A stretch of 64,000 bases of DNA. It comes from Acanthosepion esculentum (lineage: Eukaryota; Mollusca; Cephalopoda; Sepiida; Sepiidae). The number at the start of each line of letters is the position of its first letter. Within the stretch, counting starts at the first letter, position 1. The position numbers and the translations under genes are program-made. Of the stretch, positions 29,235 through 40,180 are shown piece after piece. Location: contig OZ038485.1 in assembly GCA_964036315.1 (NCBI GenBank), positions 97,527,860-97,591,859 on the forward strand, in the 5' to 3' direction. The notes beneath the pieces were generated by a model. The model searched no databases. It was not told the DNA's origin and saw nothing but the letters and a program-made list of their open reading frames with translations.

Positions 29235-29952
29235 CTGTAATTCGCTATTATACTTAAATCGATATTTTTAGCGGATACTCATCTTTGAACAAACGCCCCG
29301 TTTTTTGTTTTTTTTTGTTTTGTTTTTTTGTTTTTTTTAAACACTAAGAATTATGCATATCGTCATGTGCATTCGAGAGACTTAATAAGAAAAAATGTGC
29401 CGTCCGGCAGAGTTCAAACATACGCCCCTCTTAGCTCCCTTAGGAAACATCCAGCTGATAAGGCGCGTTTGAGACCGTTCGGTAGCATAGATCCCATCAA
29501 CAGTCAAATTGCCCCCTTTTTTTTTAAGTATGTTCAGATCTTCTCGAAAGCGCGTCTCTGCTGGATTTCGTATCTGAAACGTAAACAAAGCAATTTCTAA
29601 AGAATGAAGGGGATTTTTTTAGTTCCAAAGCGACATTATTTCCTACTTCGAATGTTAGTTTTAGTTGGTACCTGATTTTGGGTAGACGCCCTTTGACGAG
29701 GAAAGAACCGTCTGATTCGGCATGCTTTACACCGCTCGGCCAAAGAGAGTGTCACCGTCCAAAAAGGTTCAAATTAACCTTTTTAAAAGGAAACTCAGGT
29801 TCGAACTCTACCGAAGTGCACATTTTTTATGAAGTCGCTCGAATGCACAAGCTTGTAGACGCAATTCACACTCTTTAAAAAAAACAAAAACGGAGCGTCT
29901 ATTAAGACATGGGTATCCACTAAAAATATCATTTAGAGCAATATGAAATAAT
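29235..29952. mobile_element. Foldback element F1, long copy
   Basis: The left end (CGATATTTTTAGCGGATACTC, ACGCCCCGTTTTTTG) and the reverse complement of the right end (GATATTTTTAGTGGATACCC, ACGCTCCGTTTTTG) match. Inside, TGTGCATTCGAGAGACTTAA at 29366 is inverted as TGCATTCGAGCGACTTCATA (reverse of 29833-29853), and GCAGAGTTCAAAC pairs with GTAGAGTTCGAAC. Arms are at least 140 bp. The termini resemble those of the foldbacks at 61905 and 63601. Frames inside show no family match. Confidence 0.55.
29579..29785 (+). repeat. 200-bp direct repeat, copy 1
   Basis: Matches 30765-30965 over almost its full length, including GTTAGTTTTAGTTGGTACC and GAACCGTCTGATTCGGCATG, with an estimated identity above 90% by eye. 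Confidence 0.8.
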
Positions 29953-29986
29953 GAGGATTGAGAAATAAAAATCATTGTTACACCCC

Positions 29987-29987
<1 letters not shown>

Positions 29988-30065
<78 letters not shown>

Positions 30066-30211
30066 GTTGTATGGATATGAGTTTGTGACTCTGGTTTTCA
30101 CGCTTTTGCGATCATATGATCAAAAAAACTCACAAATTCATATTTGTACAACTGAATATGTTAGTTGCATCACTGATATTTAGCACTTTCCAATAAGTAC
30201 TGCGCATATAA

Positions 30212-30286
<75 letters not shown>

Positions 30287-30290
30287 CACC
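29988..30290. repeat. Inverted repeat between two (TA)n tracts
   Basis: (TA)n at 29988-30061 and 30218-30284 flank a foldback: TATTCAGTTGTATGGATATG at 30059 pairs with the reverse complement of CATATTTGTACAACTGAATA at 30140-30159. A central GATCATATGATC palindrome lies near 30111. Confidence 0.75.
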
Positions 30291-30764
30291 ATATTTTCAT
30301 TTAAACAGCGTTAATTAAATAATTTAAATGTATTATGTCTATTTATCTTAGTTTTAATCCTTTCAAATCCACAGAAAATTGTTTAAGGAAAATACCAAAA
30401 ATTTTCTTTAAAATAATTTTATTTTCTCAAGTACTTTCAATCCCATATGAGACCATCTTCAGGGGGTTAAACTGTTTATGAATGTGTATATGTAGTTCAG
30501 TAAATTCAAAATATTTTTTCATTGTTCGTTTTACTGCATTTTGCAGCGTTCTAGTGTCAAATTCAATGTTTTTCGTATGCAAGGGGGGTAACTTTTGTAA
30601 TTATTTTTTTTCTGTTTGAGTTTTGGGCAACAATCACTCTTTTATACAAGTTTCATTAAAAACGACTGACAAGGTACTGTGGTAATTTCTTTTTATCTAA
30701 TATTACTTGTGTTCTTATAATTTTCTTCTTTTTTGGACATAAATTATATAGAAATTGTCCAAAT
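30291..30764. other. AT-rich DNA with hammerhead-like candidate 2
   Basis: Minus strand 30462-30435 reads CTGAAGA, a GGTCTC-ATAT-GGGATT stem with G-T pairs, then GAAA. The flanks are not obviously paired. No gene. Confidence 0.3.
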
Positions 30765-30965
30765 GTAAACAAAGCAATTACTAAAAAATGAAGGGATTTT
30801 TTAAGCGACATTATTTCCTATTTCGAATGTTAGTTTTAGTTGGTACCTGATTTTGGGTGGACGCCCTTTGACGAGGAAAGAACCGTCTGATTCGGCATGC
30901 TTTACACCGCTCTGCCAAGGAGAGTGTCACCGTCCAAAAAGGTTCAAATTAACATATTAAAGTAT
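30765..30965 (+). repeat. 200-bp direct repeat, copy 2
   Basis: Second copy of 29579-29785, 1186 bp away, outside the foldback that holds copy 1. Confidence 0.8.
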
Positions 30966-31244
30966 GTTAAAACTCTTTCGGCTATATTTTAACCACAATT
31001 AAGGATGATTTTATTTTTACTTTTAACCGAATGTATGGATTGTTTTATGTATGTATCTAGTTATAGGAATGTTTTATTTTCCAAACACAGTCAGCACATT
31101 GTGGCCGTGTTCATAGTTGATATTACTGAGTGTAGGATTTTTCTTTTTTTATTAATAATGCTGCCATTATTTGTAATCGTTTTTCCATGTGGATGAGACT
31201 ATTCTATTTGTATTATCAACGAGTATGTTGCAGATAGAGTTTAG

Positions 31245-31645
31245 TATAAGCTTGTTAGATTTTGCTATAAGCAGGATGAATCTTCCCTTAGAAACATTAT
31301 AAAGAAATACACAACTCCAGCCGACAAAAACAAGAAGATAAACTTAATTATCCACTATAAAACATTTAAAACTTATTGTCAACAATAATAACTGTCCTTC
31401 AAGATCCAAATTGCAGAGAACCACTATTGTATACGAATTTACATATCCCTTACGGAACTGTGTTCCTGATCAATGCAAGTTCATAAGTATATTTGATATA
31501 CCGCAACATACCTAACAAGAAGACTGAAATTATATATCTCTGACCATAGCTCAATTAGGTCTCATTTAAATACACGTGGAGACAAACCTACCAATCTCTA
31601 TCCACAATATACTCATTGATAATACAAATATGATAGCCTCATCTA
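31245..31645 (+). pseudogene. Penelope-like element, GIY-YIG region remnant
   Basis: Plus strand: RFCYKQDESSLRNIIKKYTT, PADKNKKINLIIHYKTFKT, then after frame changes TTIVYEFTYPLRNC and YLTRRLKLYISDHSSIRSHL. This order (P-x-D-x-N-K-x-I-x-L-I-I-x-Y-K, V-Y-x-F/Y-T-C-P, L-x-R-R-L-x-x-H-L) is found upstream of and within the GIY-YIG domain of another Penelope-like branch. Heavily mutated. Confidence 0.6.
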
Positions 31646-31694
31646 CACGTAAAAAAATCTAAAATTAATGGAAGCATTATTAATAAAAAAAGAA

Positions 31695-31895
31695 AAATCC
31701 AACACTCAATATAGATAGATAAATAGATAGATAGATGTATATATGTATGGATGTATATATATTTGTATTTATATATGTGTATGCATTTTTAAGACATTAT
31801 TTATATTTAAGCAAATTCTCCGTTTATAATAAACAGTATTAACGACATTTACTGGCCTGAATGTCCGATAAATTTTCATAGAAAATATGCGTCGT
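31695..31895 (-). mobile_element. SINE family D body, headless copy
   Basis: Minus strand: GCATATTTTCTATGAAAATT, ATTCAGGCCAGTAAATGTCG, TTAATACTGTTTATTATAAA. It matches 32345-32560 including the same downstream GTATATATGTATGGATG tail, so the two are copies of one segment, 640 bp apart. Confidence 0.65.
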
Positions 31896-32344
31896 GCGGG
31901 TGAAGATGTGAAGAGATATCAAAAGGTTAAAATTTCCTGCTGGCCGGTCCAGCTACATGAGAATGTTGGACTTTAATTAATCCCAAAGAACACAAAGAAA
32001 ACAAACAAGACCGATATATATGTGTAAACAAATATATATTAATAACAAGTTACACAAAGACATGAACAGTTACATAGTGTTTGTATGGAGAAATTATGTG
32101 TGTGTGTTGCGAGTGTTCGTACGTACGTGTATTGTTCTTAGCGTGCTCCCAGAATTTGGGAAACGCTGCATCTGTGAGAGGTCACATATTGGAGTTCGTT
32201 GAAAAAAGAGATTTTACCTCGTCTCCGCGCGAGGTAGTGGCCCAAGGCCTGAGTCTAAAAAGAGAGAGAGAGAGAAGGGTCAGCCAGTATTTATAGCCAG
32301 GGGAGAGAGACTCCTGTTGAAGGATTAAAGAACTGAGGAGGAGC
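31896..32344 (-). promoter_or_regulatory. Unclassified insert with TATA-like promoter (minus)
   Basis: The segment separates the two SINE D copies. Minus strand shows TGGCTATAAATACTGGCTG (about 32280-32300) downstream of CTCTCCCCTGG. This could be an LTR or pol II promoter remnant; no boundaries found. Confidence 0.3.
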
Positions 32345-32636
32345 TAACTGCGATAGATAGATGTATATATGTATGGATGTATATATATTTGTATTTATAT
32401 ATATGTATGCATTTTTAAGACATTTTTTTATGTTTATACGTTCTTTTTATAGAAATAAGTATTTAAGTAAATGCTCCGTTTATAATAAAGAGTATTAACG
32501 ACATTTACTGGCCTGAATGTCCGAGAAATTTTCATAGAAAATATGCGTCCTCCGACAGGAATCGAACCTGTATCCTATACGGAACCGTCATATAGCCTGA
32601 CGTGCTTTTACTAATTGAGCCCCAGAGAAGCGTTAC
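32345..32636 (-). mobile_element. SINE family D, full copy with tRNA-like head
   Basis: Head (32636-32546, minus): A-box-like GGGGCTCAATTAGTAAAAGC, perfect anticodon-arm hairpin CGTCAGGCTATATGACG (32586-32602), intact B-box GGTTCGATTCC (32558-32568) in a full T-arm. The loop GGCTATA would place CTA as anticodon but lacks U33. Then the family body and a TA-rich 3' end. Confidence 0.75.
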
Positions 32637-32748
32637 AGTTAGCAAGGTCGATTTTACTGTTTTTAAACTTACAATTCTGCATGATTTTCTCTCGTACATT
32701 CATATCTGCTCAATGCGTATCCAAATGTATACAAATGACGTCACACAT

Positions 32749-32900
32749 TATGAAATGGACAAAGTCCGACAATTTTTTAAAGACATTTTTTATACTTATC
32801 ATGTTTATTATGAGCAGACCATTTACTTAAATATTGTATCTATAAAAAGAACGTATTATCATAAAAAATGTCTTAAATATGATTCGACTTTGTCTATTTC

Positions 32901-32980
<80 letters not shown>
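32749..32980. repeat. Foldback with (TA)n tract
   Basis: TATGAAATGGACAAAGTCCG (32749) is inverted at the right edge (CGACTTTGTCTATTTCATA, ending 32904). Arms are about 45 bp and also include GACATTTTTTATA-like sequence. (TA)n follows at 32905-32975. Inner sequence is SINE D body. Confidence 0.7.
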
Positions 32981-33295
32981 TCCTCGTATTTCTTATGACA
33001 TATTTTATAGTTTATTCTATAAATTCCTGCTTCAGGTTTTACGTTGTTGTTTTTATTTTTTGTATGAATTAAATCGCTTATTGTTGTAACAAAATGGAAA
33101 TTTTGAAGTATTTTCTGGGACAGTTCTTTTGGAAGAAGGAACATTTAAAAATAAAACTAATTTTCAAAAACATTTTTAAATTATTTGTTTTGTTTTTTTA
33201 TAGATACAAATGTTTTATTCATATTTAGCACTTTACAAAAGATAGGTTTTGACAAAACTTTCAAATTTATTTAAAAGATTGATTCTTTGATTCGA
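32981..33295. other. Unassigned AT-rich DNA
   Basis: Nothing recognised. Confidence 0.3.
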
Positions 33296-33632
33296 ATTTT
33301 TAGGGCTTATCAACATTTTGCATCCTATTTAAAGCCAGGAAATATTTTTAGATTGTAAGAATTTTTTTTTGTTGGCGGGGGGGGGGGGGCAAATAATAAT
33401 GATTTAGTGATACAAGTTCTACGAATTAACCGATAGCTGCGGAGTGGGGAGGAGTGGATTAGTACCTTTCCGAAACGTATTGGCGTATAAATGACTATAA
33501 TGTAAACAATGTTATCCATTATTCCAGCCGCACATACGCGCTTACAGCAGCTGATATTCCCAAGCAGTCACCCATCTAGATACTGATCAGGCTCAACGTT
33601 GCTTACCTTCGGTGATCGTGATATGACCCTAA
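33296..33632 (-). mobile_element. SINE family A: 5S-tRNA chimera
   Basis: Minus strand: GATCACCGAAGGTAAGCAAC, TGAGCCTGATCAGTATCTAG, ATGGGTGACTGCTTGGGAAT and ATCAGCTGCTGTAAGCGC (5S-like), then GTGCGGCTGGAATAATGG and a tRNA-like part that has lost its B-box by deletion, GATTAGTACC..., AGCTATCGGTTAATTCG, and CTGGCTTTAAATAGGATGC at the tail. Confidence 0.8.
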
Positions 33633-34231
33633 GCCTTCTTTAAAGAAAATGGCGTAATTCAAAAATAGGCTTTTAAGTAGGCGCCCGAGGGGGTCATCAG
33701 TGATGTTTTGACTTGGTTCATCAGGGAGTTTCGGGTCTTTCAACATCATACTCCCCATCACCAAATCGACCCAATCAGGGGAGATCTAACCCTGATTCCC
33801 CCTCACTTTTAAAACGCTAACAGCTACTCTGGCCTTTTTAAGGAATTCTACGAAGAAAGACCACGTATTCCGCACATCCGATTGGCTGTTTGTACAACCA
33901 ATCAGCTGCGCGAACTATTTTTAAATGGCCCCCAGTGGGGACTAGCTTTTTTTTTTTTTGTATAGACGTACAAGGATCTGCCGCAGAAATTGGACTCTAA
34001 CAAAAGCCGAAATGCCTAAATATAATCCAAATTCAAAACTTTTTACAAAACCAGGTTCTCAACTAAACCGCTTATATTTCTTTCAGAAAGCCTTTATTTT
34101 ACGAGATCTTTTTCTTCGAAATGAAAATAGTCGTTTTTTTCTTGATGCATTCCTAGTTTTAATCAACTGCTTCATAATCAAATGGAATTTCTTTCTCGTT
34201 ATTCACAATGTCAAAAGAATCATTTTCATGA
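33633..34231. other. Unassigned DNA
   Basis: Contains CCAATCAGCT and a TATTTTTAAAT element near 33897-33925 reminiscent of the LTR-like promoters, but the spacing differs. No gene. Confidence 0.3.
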
Positions 34232-34760
34232 CAAACGTCTTTTAAAAAACGATGATTAGAATCGTAATAAAACCTAAATATATGAAAGTGAATTTATACA
34301 TTTTCTTTGTTCTTCAAAATGGACAACAAAAAATAATAAACACTATTTATTTATTATTGTTTATTTATACTATTATATTATTTATTGTGATGGTTGACAA
34401 AACATCGGGTAATTGCCAGTTGATTCGATCTTTATAAAATGGTAAATAATAATGATTTCCCTATAGTTGGTTCATATATTTTAACAATTTAGTAAATGTT
34501 TATAAATTTATGAATAAAATTGTTTTCATATTTATTTCCTTATAAATTGATAAATGATAAATATTGTATTGCATGAGTTCTTATTAGTTTTTAGAATGTT
34601 GTAAATATAAAATTATTCTTGTATAGAAACAATCTAATAAATAAATAAATAGTGTTTAATCATTTTGTTGTAAATTCTTAGGAACAAAAAATGTATAAAT
34701 TCACTTTTTTTATCATGTTTAGGTTGTATTAAAATTCTAATCATTACTTTTTAAAACAAT
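34232..34760. repeat. Long inverted repeat (~125-bp arms)
   Basis: Left arm at 34232-34360 contains CGATGATTAGAATCG, GTGAATTTATACATTTTC and AAACACTATTTATTTATT. The right arm at 34630-34760 holds the same in reverse complement (GATTAGAATTTTAATACAAC, AGTGAATTTATACATTTTTT, AAACACTATTTATTTATT after reversal). The centre is AT-rich. No coding frame; likely a foldback element or large MITE. Confidence 0.7.
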
Positions 34761-35445
34761 AAATATTGCTGAGGAGTGAATGTAGTTAAAATAAAATGTC
34801 CAAGTTGGCCATTTTCTTAATTAAAAAACAATTCTGAATTTAAAATATGCTGTTCGTAATGTTGAAATACTTTTTTTTCTTGCTGAAATTCACGTCAGCT
34901 ACTTCGAAACGATTCAAGGGAGGCAACTCTCAGAAAGATTTCACTTGTTTAGTGGAAAATCATGTTTAGCTGCTGGTTTCATCGAAAAGAAGAACATCGC
35001 TTGATAACGAATTTTTTTTTTTTTTTTTTTATTAGCTTTCCTTCCCCAGAAAAAGGAGCGAAGCAAAAATCAACAAAAAATAAAAGACTTCTCTATTTGG
35101 GCAAATATTTAAAAGAAAATAAATAAATAGGAGTTAACAGCCCTCTATTTTTTACTCCCCTTCTTCCCAACAAATCCCTTTATATAATAACTTCAACTTT
35201 TACCTGATCTCTTCTCTACTACTCATCAATTCAGCAACCTTTCTCTCCCCGTCATATCGATTCTTTTTGCTATGTGTCTCGCCCATTCAGTTGTTTGAAA
35301 GTGCTTACATCACTGATATATGTGTGCGAATCTACTTACGCACGAACACATACATACAAACACAAAATCACATGTACAATGCCAAACGATCATTGGCTAA
35401 TAAATCACTAATACATTTTCTACAGGCAATTTAAAAATCGCAGTA
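34761..35445. other. Unassigned AT-rich DNA
   Basis: An AAGGGAGGCAACTCTC motif lies at 34917. No gene. Confidence 0.35.
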
Positions 35446-36099
35446 ATGTGGCAATTTTAGAATCGCTTTATTTTTTTTTTTAAGTAGTCAAAACATTTGT
35501 GCACTTTTGGGAGAAGTGGCTCACAGAAGCTTCCTTAAGTCTCCCCAAAGCTCGCTCGCTGATTGATTGATGCCAACCAATCAGATCGTTTGCACGTGAA
35601 GAATAATTTTCCCGCGCAACTAATCGGAGCCTATAGTCGCTTATTTAAGCCAGGATTTTTCTCATCTCAATAAGTGAAACCTCAACTGCTAAACGAATAT
35701 ACGACAGTTGGAACTCCAGTTCTAACCACGCGTCAACCTTCTCACTCCCACGCACACCTACATGCTGATGATAATTTGTACTCCTTCACTAAAAACCTCT
35801 TTTGACACAACTTGTCAATAGTAATATCACAAACACTCATGAACATTTATCCAGAGAACTTTAGTTTAAACTAAATAATTATCTCTCGCTGAACTCTTAA
35901 ATTGTAATCAAAGGGAGGCAACTCTTGATTAATTCAACCTTTCTTACTTAAATACATGTTTTCTTTCACATCGTTGTTTGATATTGTACATCTTGTTAAA
36001 ATACATATATTTTATGTGCAACAATGTCTTGTGTTTATTCTTCTTGCGTGAATTCTGTTTTCTTATCAAAGTTAAATTAATGTGGTGATATCCGCCACA
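35446..36099 (+). promoter_or_regulatory. LTR-like region 2 with promoter and PBS-like end
   Basis: CCAATCAGAT (35577), GGAGCCTA, then CTTATTTAAGCCAGGATT (35639-35656) repeat the module of LTR-like region 1. The right part has no frame and ends with AATGTGGTGATATCCGCCACA, where TGGTGATATCC resembles primer-binding sites. No coding region follows, so this would be a solo or truncated LTR. Confidence 0.4.
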
Positions 36100-36454
36100 T
36101 CTTCATTTTTTTTTTCATTTTCTGAATTATTTAAACGTTTTTTGAATTTTTTTAATTTGTGGGGTACTTTTTAGGAAAAAAACATGCAGAAACTTTATAG
36201 ATAATGATTATTTATTTCAAATTATGAAAAGACAGAGACATAAATTTATTAATTTATTTAAATCTGTGATCTTCAGTTGAAAATCTATATATCCAATTTG
36301 TTGTTTATTTGAAAGAAATCTATTTACAAAAGAAAAAGAAAAGAAAAAATCTGTATTCATACGCGGAATAGCTAAGTTCAATAAGAGGGAAAGATTTTAC
36401 ACACTATCCGTGTTATGAAAAAGACACTGTAGTATCCCGCTACCACTTTTTTTC
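36100..36454. other. Unassigned AT-rich DNA
   Basis: Nothing recognised. Confidence 0.3.
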
Positions 36455-37330
36455 TTTTTTTCTTTTAAGCATTCAACCCCAAGCAAGGCAGGAAGCCACT
36501 AGCACGCAAGGGGTTACAGAGAGTTGGAGCAAGAACAAAGAGGAGTGATAGAGGAAAGGATGAAGAGACGGTTAGGGGATAAATCAGGGCATCTGGAGAC
36601 GTCGATTGACGTTACATTTGAATAGTTGGAGATTATAGCTATCAGGAAAACAAGAAATGGGGAGGGAGTTCCACAGGCGAGAAGTGCGAAACATGAAGCT
36701 ATTGGAGTAGAAGAGACGGCTACATTTAACAGTATCGACAGTGAAAGGGTGAGAGCGAGATGCCAGCCTAGCAGAACGCTTAAATTCATGAAGCCTGGGA
36801 ACCAACGAAAGCAGCTCATCGGAGCAGTTACCGTGAAAGTGTTTGTAGAAAAGATAGAGGGAGGCAACGGCACGTCTGTGAGAGAGCGGCTGCAGACGAG
36901 ATGCCAGATAAGGGCCAATTACATTACATATCCGTCTCTGGATTTTATCAAGGACCTTGAGACAATGAGAAGGGGCTCCAGACCATATATGGCAGCAATG
37001 CTCCATGCAAGGGAGAATAATTGATTTGCAGATTTGAAGGATCGACTCCCGCGAGAACAATTTCCCTGGCGCGGCATAGGGAGCCAACTTTCCTCGCGGA
37101 GGACGAAGCTATTGACTCAATGTATTCGTTCCATCTCAAGACAGCTGACAATGTGAGACCGAGCAGCCGCAAAGAGGTGCTCTCGTGGAGTTGAGCGTAA
37201 GGCATTCTAATGGGAGGCAGGGATGGTTCTCTCTGGTAAGTAATAGAGAGCAGTTTTGTTTTTGAGGCATTAAAGTTAACCAGCCAATTTCTGCCCCAGT
37301 CCACAACCTATTGGAGACCCTTTTCAAGAC
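36455..37330 (-). pseudogene. jockey-group LINE, 5'-truncated copy, antisense
   Basis: Minus strand encodes the RT thumb and C-terminus: NFNASKTKLLSITYQREPS, LRLLGLTLSAVLRWNEYIES, CMEHCCHIWSGAPSHCLKVL, DKIQRRICNVIGPYL, ending LQMP, in two frames. A C/T-rich 3' UTR and AGCAAGGCAGG-type end follow at 36461. It corresponds to positions from about 20940 of the 19.3-kb copy onward. It retains the codons for SHCLKVLDKIQRR that the other copy has lost. Confidence 0.85.
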
Positions 37331-38640
37331 AAACGGCCAGATCAATGTATAATTTTGTACATTTTTGTGCAAAAAGGTGGATCAGAGAGCCTACTCAGCT
37401 TAGTAAATATTTTCAGGAAATATCACTTTCTAATTGGTCAATAAACACACAAGTGGGCGTTGCAATCCAGCCACGTACAAATATTTTTTCAGCGCGTGAC
37501 CAAGTCAAGTTTCCCGCCATTTGCTGTGATCCTTTCACATGATTACATTATCTTCAAATAGCAGACACGAGTTCGCTCATTCTCTTTTATTCTTCCAAAT
37601 TCCTGCGAGGATGTGATCTTAAGGATTCTAGTCTCGACCATGGGCGATCAGACGTTAAAAGCATATTCACGCATGCACGCACGTACGAACTTTTCCAACC
37701 TACATTACAAGCATACAGAACATTTCCAAACATGCAACAAGAACTTTTCTCTTTGAAATATTCTTCTAAAGCTTATCGGCATACCCCTCCTACCATCACC
37801 GTTTGCCTAAAAACCTTTTGTCTTTCTCTTATTTCATCGTCGTTGCTACCCTGAGAGCAACGACCCAACGCTTTCGATGCTAAGGCACGTGACCGTTTTG
37901 AAACGAACATCCATTCAAAGTTCTTTGGACGGTTGGCATTTTTGCCGCCAGTCAAACGCCACGTGACTCATCGGATACCCGCCAAAAAGTATCCACGAGT
38001 AAGAGACGACCTACGGGCATCGAGTCGGGAAGACGTGTTTTTACATCTCTCTCTGCACATAAGCTTCAACCGTCTAGATTTCGGCAATAGACCTCTTTTC
38101 ATAGTCAATTCGTTTGCCGAAGTTACCTTCCATCAGTGTAGACTCGGTCTTAGTCCAACTTTCTGACCTAACCTCCTGTCTAGAGCAACAAGCATTTTTG
38201 TCACGAACCTCAGTATCGAACGGAGCTGCCTAAACAACAAGTCAGAAATCCACAAGCATCCACACGTAGTACCTATACCTATACTTTCTGGACCTCTCCC
38301 CTTTTTTGATATATACTTCTTACAGGCAACGAACGCTTTTGCAGCTCAGTAATCTTGGTGATTTTCCTCGGTCGAAATCTTATAACCGACCGAATTAGTT
38401 CTGTCACTAAGTTTCTTCTGGTCTTTCCTTTTCTCCAAAAAAAAGGACATTCTTAGATAAAGTTGCCTCCCTTATACTGTTTATTCAAAAAAAAATAAAA
38501 GAAGGAAACTGCCCATATAACCTTTCTCCACGTTTTGGACTATTTCTTCTCCAAGGACACTTGGCGTCAACATTACTACATTTTGGCGCGCAACAGCCTC
38601 TGACCATTAACGTCAGCCTCACCTTGGGCAGATTTGGTTG
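37331..38640. other. Unassigned DNA, possible LTR end at 38570
   Basis: No coding frame resembles a known family. TACATTTTGGCGCGCAACAG at 38577 resembles an LTR-internal junction with TGGCGC-type primer-binding site, and AAGTTGCCTCCCTTA lies at 38459. No second LTR seen. Confidence 0.3.
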
Positions 38641-40180
38641 AACCGCCTTTCTAGAGACCAAGAACTCTACTTTGCATTCCCTCCTCTACTGCACCCTGCT
38701 AAATTTTGTTGTTGAAAAAAAATAATAAATTTTACATCTTGTTATGCCTTTTCTTATCTAATGGTTTGTCCACTTTTTACATTGCTAACTTGTCATGAAC
38801 CATTGATGATAAGGGAATATCAAAATACTCTTATACGGAGAAGTTTGGTAGTCTGACACAAGGCCATTCGCAAGAAACCGCACTAGGCAACCAGGCTCCT
38901 CCTATAAGCTACAGTTATTCAGCATTTCTCAGCTTTGTAATTAATTCAACTTTGTGAGTTCAGATAAAAATATTACCAGTCTAAGAGACATAACTCCAAA
39001 AGATCTTTAACTTCTACGCATGTACATCAACACACAAATGAATACAAATGTTATATTTTTTAAAACCATTTTGTTCCTTCTTGTATTTCATGCTTTGTGG
39101 TATTTTACGTTAAATATAAATTGTGTGGTCATGTTATTCACGCTGCCGTAAACAAAGATCTACAATTGTGATTCTTATTACCAAGTCACTACATTATGGT
39201 GACATCCGACGTCTGAAACGGGGCGAGAGAAACAACTAGACCACTACATTATGGTAATGTTGGGGACGAGTGAAATGTATTAAGTTTTCTGAACTAGAAT
39301 GTTGGAAATAATCAGAAGGATTTTTGGGTTAGCCTGGTGTGTTCTAATCATTCATCCTCAACAATAAAATATTTTACAATATGAAACACAACGCGGCAAA
39401 AAAAATCATTCAAACAATACGCACATTTACAATTAAGAAAATATTTACAATAATGTTTTGAGATATCAAATGTTGGTGTGTTTGTATTTGTATTAAAATA
39501 TCAGGTTTGTTTGAGTGTTTCGATATATTCGTGAACTATTGCAAAGTTATAGTCAAATGAGTCTTTTGTAAATTAAATGTTCATTTACTATTCAACGTGA
39601 ATGTGTATGTAATTATTTATGTACTGTTTTTTGGTTAAGTCGTTCGAAGTTGCGTACCCTTAACTGTAGTTTAAGTTTTTAGTTCGATCGTAATTTTACT
39701 TGAATAGTAGTGAATATAATTGTTCACTTTCGAAGTTCTTTTTTTTTTTTTTGGTCACAGAGGATTATTCGAGCCAAGTCGTCGTTGAGTCAGTGATGTT
39801 CTTTTGCGCGGGAAAGTTATTATTTTGAGTTACGTGGTTTTGTTTGGCATCTCTCTGTGTTCGATCCGCTGACTGATTTGGTCAGTCCAAAATCTTCCTT
39901 TTATAAGTTCTCGGATCTCAAAATCGGCTCACAGAATTTTGGCGCAATTTACTTCTTTTCACGTGAGCTTTCGAATTTTTGAGCTGTAAGCCAATAGAAT
40001 TCTTAGTTCGGAAAAATTATGTTTTTATTGGATAAGTTAATTTACGTGGGTGTGAAAAATAGATTGTTCCTATAGATAGGGGTGTTAAAGTAACATGGGC
40101 GATTACACAGTAACTCGGACGTCTGAAATGGGGCGAGAGAAACAACTAGATCACTACAAAACCTTCTAAAAAGGTAAAAT
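38641..40180. other. Unassigned DNA with a ~46-bp direct repeat and LTR-like features
   Basis: CCGACGTCTGAAACGGGGCG / AGAGAAACAACTAGACCACT at 39207 recurs at 40112 with few changes. ATGGTGACATCCGACG (39196) looks like a primer-binding site. Minus strand has CTTATAAAAGGAAGATTTTG near 39895-39915 (TATA-like). Possibly remnants of one LTR element; no protein remains. Confidence 0.35.

Noticed and set aside
32546..32636. Functional tRNA gene
   Set aside because: No U33 in the loop, irregular A-box, and the same unit is followed by a repeated SINE body.
39895..39915. Host gene promoter on the minus strand (TATAAAAGG)
   Set aside because: No coding frame follows on the minus strand; an LTR remnant is more likely.
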